DNA from: Gentiana macrophylla
Taxonomy: Eukaryota; Streptophyta; Magnoliopsida; Gentianales; Gentianaceae
DNA length: 64,000 nucleotides
Direction of reading: 5' to 3'
Assembly (NCBI GenBank): GCA_026214975.1
Contig: JAOBSW010000730.1
Coordinates: forward strand, 93,705-157,704
Positions 10,052 to 21,058 of this stretch are shown here, piece by piece. The position numbers and the translations under genes were made by a program. The notes beneath the pieces were generated by a model. The model searched no databases and was not told where the DNA came from. It saw nothing but the letters and a program-made list of their open reading frames with translations. Each line of letters opens with the position of its first letter. Positions within the stretch are counted from its first letter, which is position 1.

Positions 10052-10844
10052 GTAACACACCTAATCCCGGGTCTGTTAGTGATGAAGTTTGTAGAATTAC
10101 AAACAAACATAATAAAATACGGAATTATTATTGATCATGTAAAAGTTACAAGTTGTTTTCAATGTGGCTGATCATGGTGTATTTATAACATCATACACCT
10201 CATGAATCAGTTAGAAGTAAGTTACAAACGGTCATCACAGATTAAAACTAAATAACCGCTTTCTACATTATACATCACATCAAACTGATCAGCAGGTTGT
10301 TGAGTCTTCGTACTATCAGCAGGCTGCTGATCTTTATGTTGTCAGTAGGCTGCTGATAACTTCGATTGATCAGCAGAGTGCACTCAGCGTGATGTGATCA
10401 AGAGGAGACGTTTTGGCTTGGAATCCATTTACGTTATCATTTATCCCACATTGTTTCCGTAGAAGATTTTATTAGAATTTTATTAGTATTTATTTCTTTT
10501 ATTTTTATTTTTATTTCTATTAAATAACTTTGTCCCACATCGCTCTGGGAGTAGGTTATGACTTTTATTCTAGCCTATAAAAAGGCTTTAGTTGTACTAT
10601 TTATAATGAGACAAATTTTGAGATATATTATATTTGAAGCTTTTAAGCTTTGGTGAGTTTTCTCACGTTGGTTTTGGTGGATTCCAAACGAGACTTATCG
10701 AGGTTGTGAGCGAACCTTGTGGGTGTCCATTATACCAAGGTTTTTGGCTACATGTTAGCCAAGGGTCGCGGTGCTCATCTTATTGGTGCCTTCAGTCAAG
10801 TCCTCGGTCATTTTCGGATCTGATTCAGCTACGGATCACATCAG

Positions 10845-10858
10845 TTGGTATCAAAGAC
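10845..10858 (+). promoter_or_regulatory. Primer binding site of the nested element
   Basis: TTGGTATCAAAGAC starts 1-2 nt after the 5' LTR. It matches the initiator tRNA-Met complement TGGTATCAGAGC with one mismatch over the first ten bases. Confidence 0.75.
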
Positions 10859-11201
10859 AGACACTGACGGTATCTAAATATTCCTTGTTTTTTTTCCAGT
10901 ATACATCTGTGTTCTTGCATATTCATTAAAAAAAAATCCCTGCAAATTCCTTTCATCCGTTGTTTTCCTTTTCTCATAAAAAAAAAGAAATTCCAGCCAT
11001 TCGGTGTTCTTGCGTTCCTTATTCGAAAAAAAAAAAGTTCTCTTGTGTTTTTCCCTTTTCTTTTCTTAAAAAAAAATGAAACAAATTCAGCGTGCTTCAT
11101 TGTCTTGTTGGCGAATTTGACTGTGTTGCCCTATGTTGCCCTATTAGATTTTTCTGATCGTCTTAAAACCAAAAAAAAACAGAACGACGTTTTGATGATA
11201 T

Positions 11202-12045
11202 GATGGATGAGATGAGGAATATGTTAAAGGGAGTAACTGAGCAATCTTATCATGGTGGTAGAGATACCCGTTGTGGTAGAGAAAATCGAGGTAGAGGAAA
11301 CCGGGGTGGTACTGATGTGGTTAAGAACACTTCTACATAGTTGTTTTCTGTTTATTGCGGTCATTGTCACGAGAGTGATCATCGCTATTATGATTGCCCT
11401 AATCTATGGCAGAAAATAGGTAGTTTACGGGGGACATCACCTAAAGATGACCAGGTGAATCTTAATATCCCAGAAAAGATTGAAGAGAACACCGTAGATA
11501 TTGTTAACACTCCAGAGGAGGATAAGAATGCTGATATCACATTAGTGGAGGAGCAAATTGAGGCACGTGAGGACGTTTGTCCTACTTCACCGACTACTTG
11601 CTCGAGTTTTATTGTGACTTCTTTTCATGCACATGATGATCATCCAGTTGTGGTCCTCCCTGAGTTATTTGATCTACCCACTCTAGGCCCTACATTGCCT
11701 ATGTATGTTCTTGTTCCTGTAGACATTGGTGGCAAACCGGAGCACATTTTCATTGATACTTTTGCGGTTTATCCAGATTCTCATCCCTATGATTATGTTG
11801 CTCCTCCAGAGAACATTATTTGCATTGAGCACTCACGACATTACTATGCATTGGTTTCCTTGGTGTTGTATTCATCATCAGCTCGACGTTTTAGTGATTT
11901 GAAGCCGTATTTACGCATTGTATTTGATCCAGGCATCTCGTTGGTATTTGTTATTGGTTCCGCCTGTTTTGTCCTTGTTGCTGCTTTCTACGACATCCTT
12001 TTGATTCGAGGTCGAATCCCTTCTAACCGGGAGGGAATGATGTGA
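11202..12045 (+). CDS. Gag-like zinc-knuckle ORF of the nested non-autonomous element
   Basis: The frame opens at the ATG at about 11202 (MDEMRNMLKG), passes an Arg/Gly-rich basic stretch (GRENRGRGNRGG, RNA-binding in style), meets one in-frame TAG at 11337-11339 and continues for 234 residues. Just after the TAG is a perfect CCHC zinc knuckle (CGHCHESDHRYYDC, CX2CX4HX4C), then an acidic segment (EDKNADITLVEEQIEARED) and a C-terminal hydrophobic patch. The stop TGA is formed by bases 8 nt into the 3' LTR (ATG ATG TGA). It is most likely a gag nucleocapsid remnant retained for RNA packaging; suppression of the TAG is possible but unproven. No protease or RT motif is present. Confidence 0.72.
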
Positions 12046-12703
12046 TCAAAGAGGAGACGTTTTGGCTTGGAATCCATTTACGTTATCATTCATCCCACAT
12101 TGTTTCCGTGGAAGATTTTATTAGAATTTTATTAGTATTTATTTCTTTTATTTTTATTTTTATTTTTATTTCTATTAAATAACTTTGTACCACATCGCTT
12201 TGGGAGTAGGTTATGACTTTTATTCTAGCCTATAAAAAGGCTTTAGTTGTACTATTTGTAATGAGACAAATTTTGAGATATATTATATTTGAAGCTTTTA
12301 AGCTTTGGTGAGTTTTCTCACGTTGGTTTTGGTGGATTCCAAACCGTTGTTTGGTGGATTCCAAACGGAACTTATCGAGGTTGTGAGCGAACCTTGTGGG
12401 TGTCCATTATACCAAGGTTTTTGGCTACAGGTTAGCCAAGGGTCGCGGTGCTCATCTTATTGGTGCCTTCAGTCAAGTCCTCGGGCATTTTCGGATCTGA
12501 TTCGGTTACGGATCACATCACAGCGTTCCCATCAGCTTCCATACTGTAACACCCCCTCAAGCTGTGAGTGGTTCATGAACAGCTTGCACTCAGCATTCCC
12601 ATCAGCTACTTGAAGTCTGAAATATCTTTGAAACTCCCAATTTGTCTAGTAGATAAGAGAAGGTAGGTGCATCTAAGGCTTTGGTCAGGATGTCGGCAAT
12701 TTG

Positions 12704-13945
12704 TTATTTGGTATTGACTGGAAGAAGTTTGATGAGTCCTGATTTGACCTTGTCTCTCACAACATGACAGTCAATTTCAATATGTTTGGTTCTATCATGT
12801 AAAACAGGATTGTGAGCAATGTGCATTGCACTGGCATTGTCACAAAATAGGATAGTAGGCAACTGGACTGGAACTTGTAAATCTTGTAATATGTAGATGA
12901 GCCATTGGATTTCACAAACTGCATTTGCCATGGCCCTGTACTCAGCCTCTGAAGAACTTCTAGCAATAGTTGTTTGTTTCTTTGCCTTCCAAGAGATTGG
13001 AGCATCTCCTAGAAACATCATGTAACCTGATACTGATCTTCTTGTTTCAGGACAGCCAGCCCAATCACTTTCTGTAAAACCCTTAAGTAAAAGATTATTG
13101 TCTGCTGGGAAAAAGATGCCTTTGCCAGGATTGGTCTTCAAGTATCTCAGCAGTCTATGGGCTGATTTCATATGGTTTTCAGTAGGAGTGTCCAGAAATT
13201 GACTTAGTTGTTGGACTGCAAAGGCAATGTCTGGTCTGGTAAAAGTGAGGTAAATTAATTTGCCTGCTAGGGATCTGTATGCAGTGTTGTCTTCTAAAAG
13301 TGGTGAGTCACCATGTTGTAAGGTCCGCTTGGACTCCATAGGTGTCTTAGCAGGTTTTGCTCCTAAAAATTCATATTCTTCTAGGAGGTTAAGTGTGTAT
13401 TTTCTTTGTGAAACGGATATGCCTTTTGGACATCTAGCAGTTTCAATGCTTAGGAAATATCTCAATTTTCCAAGATCTTTGATGGTGAACTGTTAATGCA
13501 GAGCATATTTTACTTGCTGAATCAATCCTTCACTGGGGCTTGCTGCTATGATGTCATCAACATACACTAGTAAAGAAATAAAGGACTGTCCTGACCCTTT
13601 GGTAAAAAAACTGTGATCATTTTTGGATGTGAATCCTTGAGCCTCCAAAGATTCAATCAACTTGAAATTCCATTGTCTGCTGGCTTGCTTGAGGCCATAT
13701 AATGATTTAGTAAGCCTGCAAACTTGATTTGGTTTGGTTGCTGCACAGCCTGGAGGTAACTGCATGTATACTTCTTCATGCAAATCTCTATGTAAAAAAG
13801 CAGTATTAACATCCATATGATGTAAGTGCCAATTGTGGGCTACTGCTGCTGCAAGTAGGGCTCTAACTGTAGTTATCTTGACAACTGGTGAAAAGGTTTC
13901 TTGATAATCAATCCCATATATTTGAGTGTATCCTTTTGCTACTAA
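12704..13945 (-). pseudogene. Copia reverse transcriptase and RNase H (broken)
   Basis: RT palm is visible as MDVNTAFLHRDLHEEVYMQLPPG, then CRLTKSLYGLKQASRQWN and LLVYVDDI, with the YVDD catalytic motif intact. A frameshift near 13490-13500 separates this from the RNase H half (253 aa: GKLIYLTFTRPDIAFAVQQL, KKQTTIARSSSEAEYRAMA, CDNASAMHIAHNPVLHDRTKHIEIDCH). The frame ends at a TAA (12704-12706) where close relatives read Gln before IADILTKA, so the last residues are cut off by a point stop. Confidence 0.9.
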
Positions 13946-15760
13946 TCAAGCTTTATATCTCTCTACTGATCCATCATGGTTGTATTTGATTCTGTACACC
14001 CATTTGCACCCAATAGGTTTTTTTTCTGGAGGAAGATCAACTATCTCCCATGTGTGAGTCTTTTGTAAAGCTTCAATTTCTTTGTTCATTGCCTCCTTCC
14101 ATTCATCATGCTTTATGGCTTGATTGTAGGTCTTAGGCTCCGTAACAGCATCAATAGCATTAATGAATCTGGCATAGTCTGCTGAGAGGTTGTCTAAACT
14201 CATTACTGCACTCAGCAGATGTGGAGTCTGCTGAACATTATGAGCACCCCATTGATAAAAGGTTGGTGATTTCCTTATTCTTGTGGACCTTCTTGGTTGT
14301 GTGGGTTCAGGTGCCTGAGTCACTGGTTCATGCGTTGTATTAGATGCATCAGCTGTTGTGGATCCTATTTCTGGTTGGTCTGCTGACTCATTCAGCAGGT
14401 CATCAAAACTGTCCATTACTGGCAAAGGAACATGCATGTCAGCAAGATACCTAGGCTTTCCCAAGACCTGCTGAAAAAGAAGAAAGTAAGTTTCATGGAA
14501 ATGAGTATTCCTAGCAACAAAGATATCTTTGTTGGTAATATCTAAGAGAATAGCACCATTGGAGGTGGTTGAATTCCCAAGATAGACACAAATTCTACAT
14601 CTTGAGTCAAATTTGGTTCTATATTGTTGAAGTGTGCATGAAAAAACTAGGCAACCAAAGACTTTAAACACAGAATAGTCTGGTTTGGTGCCATAAAGAA
14701 CTTCATGTGGAGTGCTTTCTTTCAGCAGTGGTGTAGGTGTGGCATTAATCAACTTTACAACATGTAAAAGACAAAATCCCCAATACTCAATTGGTAGATT
14801 ACTCTGGAACCTCAAACCTCTTGCAACATTCAGCAGATGCTGATGTTTTCTTTCAACAATACCATTTTGCTCAGGTGTACTTACACAGGATGTCTGATGT
14901 ATGATACCCTGCTGAGCATAAAAGTCAGTAAGTTGGAACACTCTGCACCATTGTCAGATCTAATTACTTTAATAATTTTATGAAAATGAGTAAAAACAAA
15001 TTTAACAAAAGATTTAACAAGGTCAGAAGCTTCAGATTTGAGCCTTATAAGAAAAACTCAAGTAAATCTAGAAAAATCATCTACAATAGTGAGAAAATAT
15101 TGTTTTCCATTTACAGTAGGGTGTCTTGGGGACCCTAAATATCCAAATGAAAAAGGTCAAAAAGAGCATTTACAGCAGTGGTACTTAAAGGAAAGGGGTT
15201 CTTCTTCATTTTAGCCATAGGACAAACATAACAAAGATCATGATTACAAAATTGGACATCAGCAGACTGTGAACTGACGACTTGCAGTCACTTATCAGGC
15301 AAGTGTCCAAGTCTGTAGTGCCATAAAAGTACATCATCTAATCTATCAGATATGGTATGATTCTCTACAGCATTGATAACATAAAGTCTTATTGGTTGAT
15401 CCATGACATAAAGTCCTCTCTGTAACTCAGTTGAACCAATCATGTTTTTGTTCTTGTCCTGCAAAACACACTTGTTAGCAGAAAAAATAGCTGCACCTTT
15501 TGTATGATTAATAAAAGAAGGTAAAGAAAAATGGTTATACTTAAAACTAGGAATACAAAACACATCATGTAGGACCAGCTGGGTGTTAATCCTCACTTGG
15601 CCTATATGTGTGACAGAGACATTGTTTCCATTAGGTAATCCCATTTTTATACCAGTTGAAGGTTTAGGATTACTTAATAGATCTAATCATCCTACAATGT
15701 GATATATGGCACCAGAGTCCAAGATCCACGGTATTGATCTTACTAAATTTAAGTCACCTG
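13946..15760 (-). pseudogene. Copia protease-integrase region (broken)
   Basis: Minus-strand reading gives the spacer after protease (LPNGNNVSVTHIGQVRI), the GAG-pre-integrase zinc region (LLWHYRLGHLPDK) and, after a frame break near 14941-15288, the integrase core tail with [20 protein letters not shown], which carries the last catalytic Glu. The protease Asp motif region near 15720 and the first integrase Asp lie in interrupted frames. The frame ends at a stop near 13946 just inside the RT domain ([21 protein letters not shown]). Confidence 0.85.
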
Positions 15761-16007
15761 ATACTATGGCAGGTGAGTAATGTGTAACAATGTCAGGAGG
15801 TTGGCCAACAACAAATCCTGCATGTCTTGGAAGGTCATTCAGCAGAGCCATCAACTTGTCAAGTTGTTGTGCAGTAAGATTGGGTAATCCTGGTCCAATA
15901 GACCTGCTTATGCCTGATCTTCTTCTGCTGATTGCTCCTCTTCCACCATATTCGCCCTTTTGGACTTGAAACCAGGAGGAAATCCATGCATCTTGTAACA
16001 GGTCTTC

Positions 16008-16842
16008 TCAGTATGGCCATTGAATCCAGAAACTACATTGCATCTTTTTGGGATTTTTAGGTCTGGGATATGCAGCAAAGTTAGGTCTGCTGACAGTCTG
16101 ATTTTTTTCCTGTCCATTGTTTTGTGATAATAGAACCATGGAATCTTGATTCTTGGCCTTGTTAGCTACATACAATTTTTGTCTCTCAAACTTGATTGCC
16201 ATTGCAAAGGCATTATGAATTTCTGGAAAAGGCACTTAGCATTGCCTGTGAGACCATTGGTTCAAACTCATCCCTTAAACCTTTGAGGAATTTTATGATA
16301 TGTTCAGCTTCCATATGATCCATCAGATTGCTGATTGCATTGCAGTGATATTGAGGATCACAAGAACAGATTGTGACAAGCCTGATGGTCTTGATTTCTT
16401 CCTAAAAAATCACCAATTTTGTAAAGTATTGATTGAAATTGCCTTGTTTCAGTAGATGCATTTCTTCAAGAAGATCTGAAAGCCTTAATGCATCAACATT
16501 TGAAAACCTTGCTGCAAGATTCTTCCACACTGCATGTGCATTCTTGAAGTACATCAAACTTTGTGCAATGGTGTTTTCAACAGAATTTAAGATCCATGAT
16601 CTCACCATTGTATCACATTGTCTCCATGCATGGAATTCTGCCGAATCTGCTTCTGGCCTCTTAATTGTGCCGTCTACGAAGCCTATTTTGTTCTTGGTGA
16701 TCAACACCATCTCCATGGACATTTTCCAGGGATTGTAGTTGTTGCCATTCATCAATGGCTGAACAAGAACTAGAGACGGATTCTCATTAGGATGAACATA
16801 GAATGCCCTGGAGGTACTTATTTCTTATTTCTTAGCTGCCAT
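16008..16842 (-). pseudogene. Copia gag of the 10080-17381 element
   Basis: The likely original start is the ATG at 16842 (MAAKK), but codon 6 is TAA, in a small AAGAAAT duplication. Beyond it HPNENPSLVLVQPLMNGNNY aligns with HPNENPTLTLVQPILSENGGNY of the Copia gag at 25370. The stretch NPWKMSMEMVLITKNKIGFVDGTIKRP and LAARFSNVDALRLSDLLEEM are typical of this gag class. A frameshift near 16400 and further breaks near 16235 follow. The segment at 15908-16117 keeps the post-zinc-knuckle motif KTCYKMHGFPPGFK. Confidence 0.88.
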
Positions 16843-17509
16843 GCCTATCAAGAATTTCATAATTGATTCTCAAATCAACAATGATGGAGAAAAACTAATC
16901 AAGAACTGACCAAAAAAGGGGGAAAAGAATAACAGTTTACTCTCAAGAAACTGAAAATTCAGAAAAGAGATGAAGAATACTCTCAAGATTCTTCAAAAAA
17001 TGCAGGAAAGCTTTTTGAAATTCTTAAATTTTTGCTATGATAGCATGATGAACTTTGTAAAATTACAAACAAACAAAATAAAATGTGGAATTATTATTGA
17101 TCATGTAAAAGTTACAAGTTTTTTTCAATGTGGCTAATCATGGGGTATTTATACAATCATACACCTCATGATCAGTTAGAAGTAAGTTACAAACGGTTAT
17201 AACAAATTACAACTAAATAACCGCTTTCTACATTATACACTACATCAAACTGATCAAGTGAGTTGTTGAGTCTTCAGATCGCCAAGAAGTCAGTCGATCT
17301 TTATATTGTCGGCCAGTGCCGATAACTTCGATTGATCAGCAGAGTGAACTCAGTATTCCCATCAGCTTCTATATTGTAACAGTTAGCGCTAAGTGAGACA
17401 TAAAAGATCCGGTTTACTGCTTAGACCGTTGTTCTCGTTTGGCCTAAAAAGGCTAATCCGAGTTGACAAGATATTTATGTCTCACACTTATAAGGAGGTA
17501 ATGCACTTC

Positions 17510-17890
17510 TCACACATCTAATGCGGTATATCACAATCTCCCTATTATAAGCAAATGTCGTCCTCGTCAGCTAATGCGCTTCTCTCACATCCAGTGTGAG
17601 ATATCACAATCACAATCTATCTCTCCCTTATAAGCAATGGGCGTCCTCGCCAGCTAATGCGCTTATCCCAAATCCAATATGGGATATCACAATCTCCCTC
17701 CTTATAAGCAACTGGCGTCCTCTAAAGGATTTGTCCCAGGATGTGGGATATCAGAATCTCCCCCCTATAAGCAAGGGCGTCCTCATCAGAATTCGTCTCA
17801 GACTCGTCTCAAGGTAATATTTTTCCTGCATCCAATGTGGGATATCACAATCTCCCCTCTTATAAGCAACTGACATCATCGCCAGAATTT
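17510..17890. repeat. Tandem array in the gypsy-type LTR, about 75-85 bp units
   Basis: About five diverged units share GGGATATCACAATCTCCC, CTTATAAGCAA and GGCGTCCTC. Repeated motif starts fall near 17523, 17595, 17680, 17746 and 17837. The repeated CTTATAAGC could be an iterated promoter-like motif of the LTR; that is speculative. Confidence 0.8.
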
Positions 17891-18340
17891 ATCTCAGAAT
17901 TGTCTCTACTAGAGAAATCTTGAGGTGACATCAATCATTTCTCACGGTGTGACGCTTAGTCTCGTCGGGTAGTCGGCTAAGTGAGCCATGAAGATCCGGT
18001 TAATTGCTTAGACCATCGTCTCGCTTGGCCTAGAAGGACTAACTCGAGTTGACAAGACTTTTACATCTCACTTATAAAGAAGTAATGTGTTTCTCCCTTA
18101 TCCAATGTGAGGATTTTACACTCGATCATAGCCGAACTAGTCGATCCGGAATTACTCGGATTTCGGGTCGGATCATTACAAAAATCATGGTCATCGTAAA
18201 CATCAAATAAGGAAAATTTTACTATTACAACGGTTGATTTGTTATCAATTTATTCGAATGGTTTTATTTTTTTACGGATACGAATGAAACACACGCACAC
18301 ACTTTTATCCTCATTGGGACTTAAACCCGAAACCTCCGGG

Positions 18341-18807
18341 CAGGGTCGGTCTTGGCATTTTTCGGGCCTAACACCATTCGCCGAATTAGGCCTTTTACTT
18401 CGAAGTTGTGTTTTTTCTTCTCAAAAAACATGCTTATAAAATATTACTTCAACATCGCATTTTTAACATTTGTAGATACAAAATTCAATTCATTGATAGT
18501 CTAAAAACATACCTACAAAAGTAGTTTTTTCTTAGTTTTCTAGCATATTTAGAAACAAAAACCAAATTCATACGTCTATTGATGCTTGCTTGATATTATA
18601 ACTAATAACTTGAAGATTGAGATTAGAATTTGAAGGGAAAAATATATTAATGTATTATTAATCGTGAGAAATTGAAAGAAGAAAAAAAAAAGGAAGAACC
18701 GAACCGAAGAAGAAAGCAGGGGAGGAGAGGGCCGAGAGGCGGGGGATAAGGAGGGACCGGAGGAGGGACGGTTGATTTTTATTTTTGTTTCATTGTTTGT
18801 TTGCTTT

Positions 18808-18855
<48 letters not shown>

Positions 18856-19138
18856 TTATAATATATTTTTCTCTAGTTTTGCAAACAAAAAATAATAATA
18901 ACAAAACTTTTTTAAGTATAAATATAAAATATGTGTTGTGTGTTTAAGTTTTTTTTGGCCTAGTAAATTTTTTTGGGCCTTTATCGCTTCGAGTAAAAAA
19001 AAATTTGGGCGACATTATATTAGGCTGAATCTACACAATTTTTTTTTTCTTTTAACGAAAACATGTAATGTTGGTTCTTTCCGGTACCGTTGGGCCTAAG
19101 ACCGACGCCTCAACGGCCTTATGATAGGGTCGGCCCTA
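18341..19138. mobile_element. hAT-like non-autonomous element, ~800 bp
   Basis: Near-identical 8-bp flanks (CCTCCGGG at 18333-18340, ACTCCGGG at 19139-19146; 7 of 8 match) enclose sequence starting CAGGGTCGGTCTTGG and ending GGGTCGGCCCTA, an imperfect inverted repeat. Inside are a purine-rich stretch (18660-18770) and an (AT)n tract (about 18810-18853). No transposase frame is visible. Confidence 0.68.
18810..18853. repeat. (AT)n microsatellite
   Basis: About 21 AT units. Confidence 0.93.
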
Positions 19139-19414
19139 ACTCCGGGTTATAATCACAGCATTTACCGCTGGATCAATGCCTTATTGGCTCGAACGGTTAT
19201 AATTTGACTGATTCATTTTTCACTTTTCCAAAACCGTTCGGTTCGATGTATATAAAAACTTTTGTCCTCGAGTTATCTGTTGTAGAAATATTCGAACAGC
19301 TATTTGTATTTTAGGACTTCAAATAATTGTATTTTGCAGGATAGTATCTCGTGGAATATATTCCGCTATGTCCACAAGTAGGTTACATTTAGTGCGATAA
19401 TATATACCATACGT
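19139..19414. other. Non-coding gap between two hAT-like elements
   Basis: AT-rich sequence with no repeat or frame that I recognise. Confidence 0.5.
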
Positions 19415-19802
19415 GAGGAGCGGATCTACCAATTTCTTTCGGTGGAATCATCGAAATCTAAAACTATATTTTCATCTAGAAATTTATTTCAGTGGATTTA
19501 TCGAAGTCTAAAATTACATTTTTTAACCACAAAACGACATTTTTTAACAACAAAAATACAATCGTTTTAATTCAAAAAAAAAACCTAGGATCTCAGTGGT
19601 GGGAGGTTCTACCATGGTGACTCCAACATGGAAAGTGATTGAGTGCAAGATAATCTGGACCACACGGTTCATCAGTAGAGATAAACCGCATGTGTGGCCC
19701 AGACATGCCACACTGGTCACTCTCCATATTGGAGTCGTAAGGATAGACTTTCCCCTCAGTGGTGTCACGTGACACCACCCCTTTATATGTAGATCCGCCC
19801 CT
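19415..19802. mobile_element. hAT-type MITE cut at its right tip by a Copia insertion
   Basis: Starts GAGGAGCGGATCTAC; its right end reads GTAGATCCGCCCCT at 19802 and is completed by the C at 25669 after the Copia element is removed. The TIRs match at 14 of 15 positions. Flanking 8-mers CCATACGT (19407-19414) and CCATAGGC (from 25670) agree at 6 of 8 sites, an eroded hAT TSD. Internally it has a near-palindromic pair GTCACGTGACACCACC. No coding capacity. Confidence 0.72.
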
Positions 19803-19982
19803 TCATGAAAAATGTGAAATGGAAGAAGGGAAAGAGGAACAAAAAGTCGTCCTCAGTTTTTCATTATTTCTTATTAATCAATTACAAGATATTTTTCCCA
19901 AAAAGAAATACTAAAACAATAAAAGAAATAATAAAGGTAATACAAAATGCAATACCCCCCCTCAAGCTGGGATGGTATATAT

Positions 19983-21058
19983 TGTTGGAGTAAATGTGGA
20001 ATTGAATTAAAAATGAATTAAAAATGATTTTATAATCATTTTATTCAGTGACTTTGTAAGCGTATTTCGGATATATTCTTGTATAGAATATATGTAATGT
20101 TTTATTAATTCTGAAAACTACGTGAGTCGTAGATGAATTCAGGATTTGGAATCATTCAATTCGGATAACGAGTGAATGAGAAATTAACGCTTAAAGTCGG
20201 TTTATTGGAAAATTGATGATATGTCATATTGGAAACATTGGGCTAAGTGTGTGTTATGAAAAGGAAAAATGGGAAGAAACTTTTCTCCCACATTGGTTGG
20301 AAGAAGGAAAAGAAGCAATATTTATATGATATTGTTTTAGTGTAGTTGGAATAAGAAACCAACATTATACACCATTCTTTACGCTGGCGCAGGGGTGCAA
20401 ATCCAATCCGGATTTACCTTGGGCTTGTGCATGCCCGCGTGTCCTCGCGTACATACGAATGCAATTTCGATTTGAAGGTTCACAATGAGTTCGGTTTGCA
20501 GTTGGTTTATTTTTATTTTTGATCTCTTTGAATGAATCAAGGTTCTTTGAAATGGTGAGATCATTGTTCATGTTCTTATCCAACTTTAAGTCGTGATTAA
20601 AGTGAGGCTTTTAGCTTTCCAAGTTCCAACATAATGTCGATATTTATGACATTTATGACATTCATTTCCATCGCTTTTTCCATGTCCTCGCTATATTCAA
20701 TGGGAAGAAAAAACACACTGATTACGTAAATACAACACGAATTGCATACATACATACATTCTTCTCGCATATCGTTCTTGCATCAAGTGAAGAGTTTCAA
20801 ACCTTTGTAGAGTTCGTCGTTGTTCGAGTTTGCGCACCGCTTATTACGAAAGGTAATCTGAGAATTCCTGGGAGACAATTGCTGCAAAACGGGGTACATA
20901 CCGGGGCAAATTTGTCTTAAGGACAGTCTCGGCTCAGATCGTCAATATCCTTTATTTTTTTTTCTTCCTGTACTTCTTTGTTATTGTTTATCAAGATCAA
21001 TAAAATTGTTGTTGATTTTATTCGTTTTATTTATTTTAATTATACACGGGGATTAACA
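19983..21058. mobile_element. Solo LTR (1,076 bp) inserted at the pol stop of the Copia element
   Basis: TSD TATAT (19978-19982 and 21059-21063). Ends TGTTGGAG...GATTAACA. No internal region, so it is a solo LTR left by LTR-LTR recombination. Orientation is not certain. Family unassigned; it is not similar to the other LTRs here beyond the terminal TGTTG/TAACA. Confidence 0.88.

Larger units (their letters stand above)
10390..12520 (+). mobile_element. Non-autonomous LTR retrotransposon nested in the Copia 3' LTR
   Basis: TSD CAGCG (10385-10389 and 12521-12525). 5' LTR 10390-10843 (454 bp), 3' LTR 12038-12520 (483 bp). Both have perfect 10-bp inverted ends TGATGTGATC...GATCACATCA. The 3' LTR is longer through a tandem duplication of GGTGGATTCCAAAC (about 12331-12366). 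A primer site (TGGTATCAAAG, 10846) follows the 5' LTR and a purine tract GGGAGGGAA precedes the 3' LTR. The internal region (1.2 kb) has a single gag-like frame and no pol. A TATA box (CCTATAAAAAGG) lies at about 10577-10588 in the 5' LTR. Confidence 0.93.
10080..17381 (-). mobile_element. Copia LTR retrotransposon, full length but inactivated
   Basis: Bounded by the TSD GTTAG (10075-10079 and 17382-17386). 5' LTR 17046-17381 (336 bp); 3' LTR 10080-10389 plus 12526-12551, split by a nested element and again 336 bp when that is removed. Ends on the minus strand are TGTTACAG...CATCA. The polypurine tract (minus strand GCTTGAGGGGG, about 12552-12562) abuts the 3' LTR, and a degenerate primer site TGCTATCATAGC abuts the 5' LTR (about 17034-17045). 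Gag, protease, integrase, RT and RNase H follow in Copia order but with many stops and frameshifts. Confidence 0.93.
10052..18178 (+). repeat. Gypsy-type LTR split by a Copia insertion (10052-10079 + 17387-18178)
   Basis: Removing the Copia element and one GTTAG copy joins TGTAACACACCTAATCCCGG (10052) to CGCTAAGTGAGACATAAAAG (17387), the same order as in the fragment at 4642. The repeat appears to end with ...GGATCATTACA at about 18178, giving TGTAAC...TTACA ends. A second copy of the GTGAGCCATGAAGATCCGG...GAGTTGACAAG block occurs at 17972-18110, so the LTR contains an internal duplication. No clear TSD was found at the outer ends, so it may be a fragment. Confidence 0.7.

Noticed and set aside
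10825..11100. 91-aa minus-strand frame rich in Lys/Phe
   Set aside because: Generated by A/T runs in the non-coding leader of the nested LTR element, opposite its coding strand.
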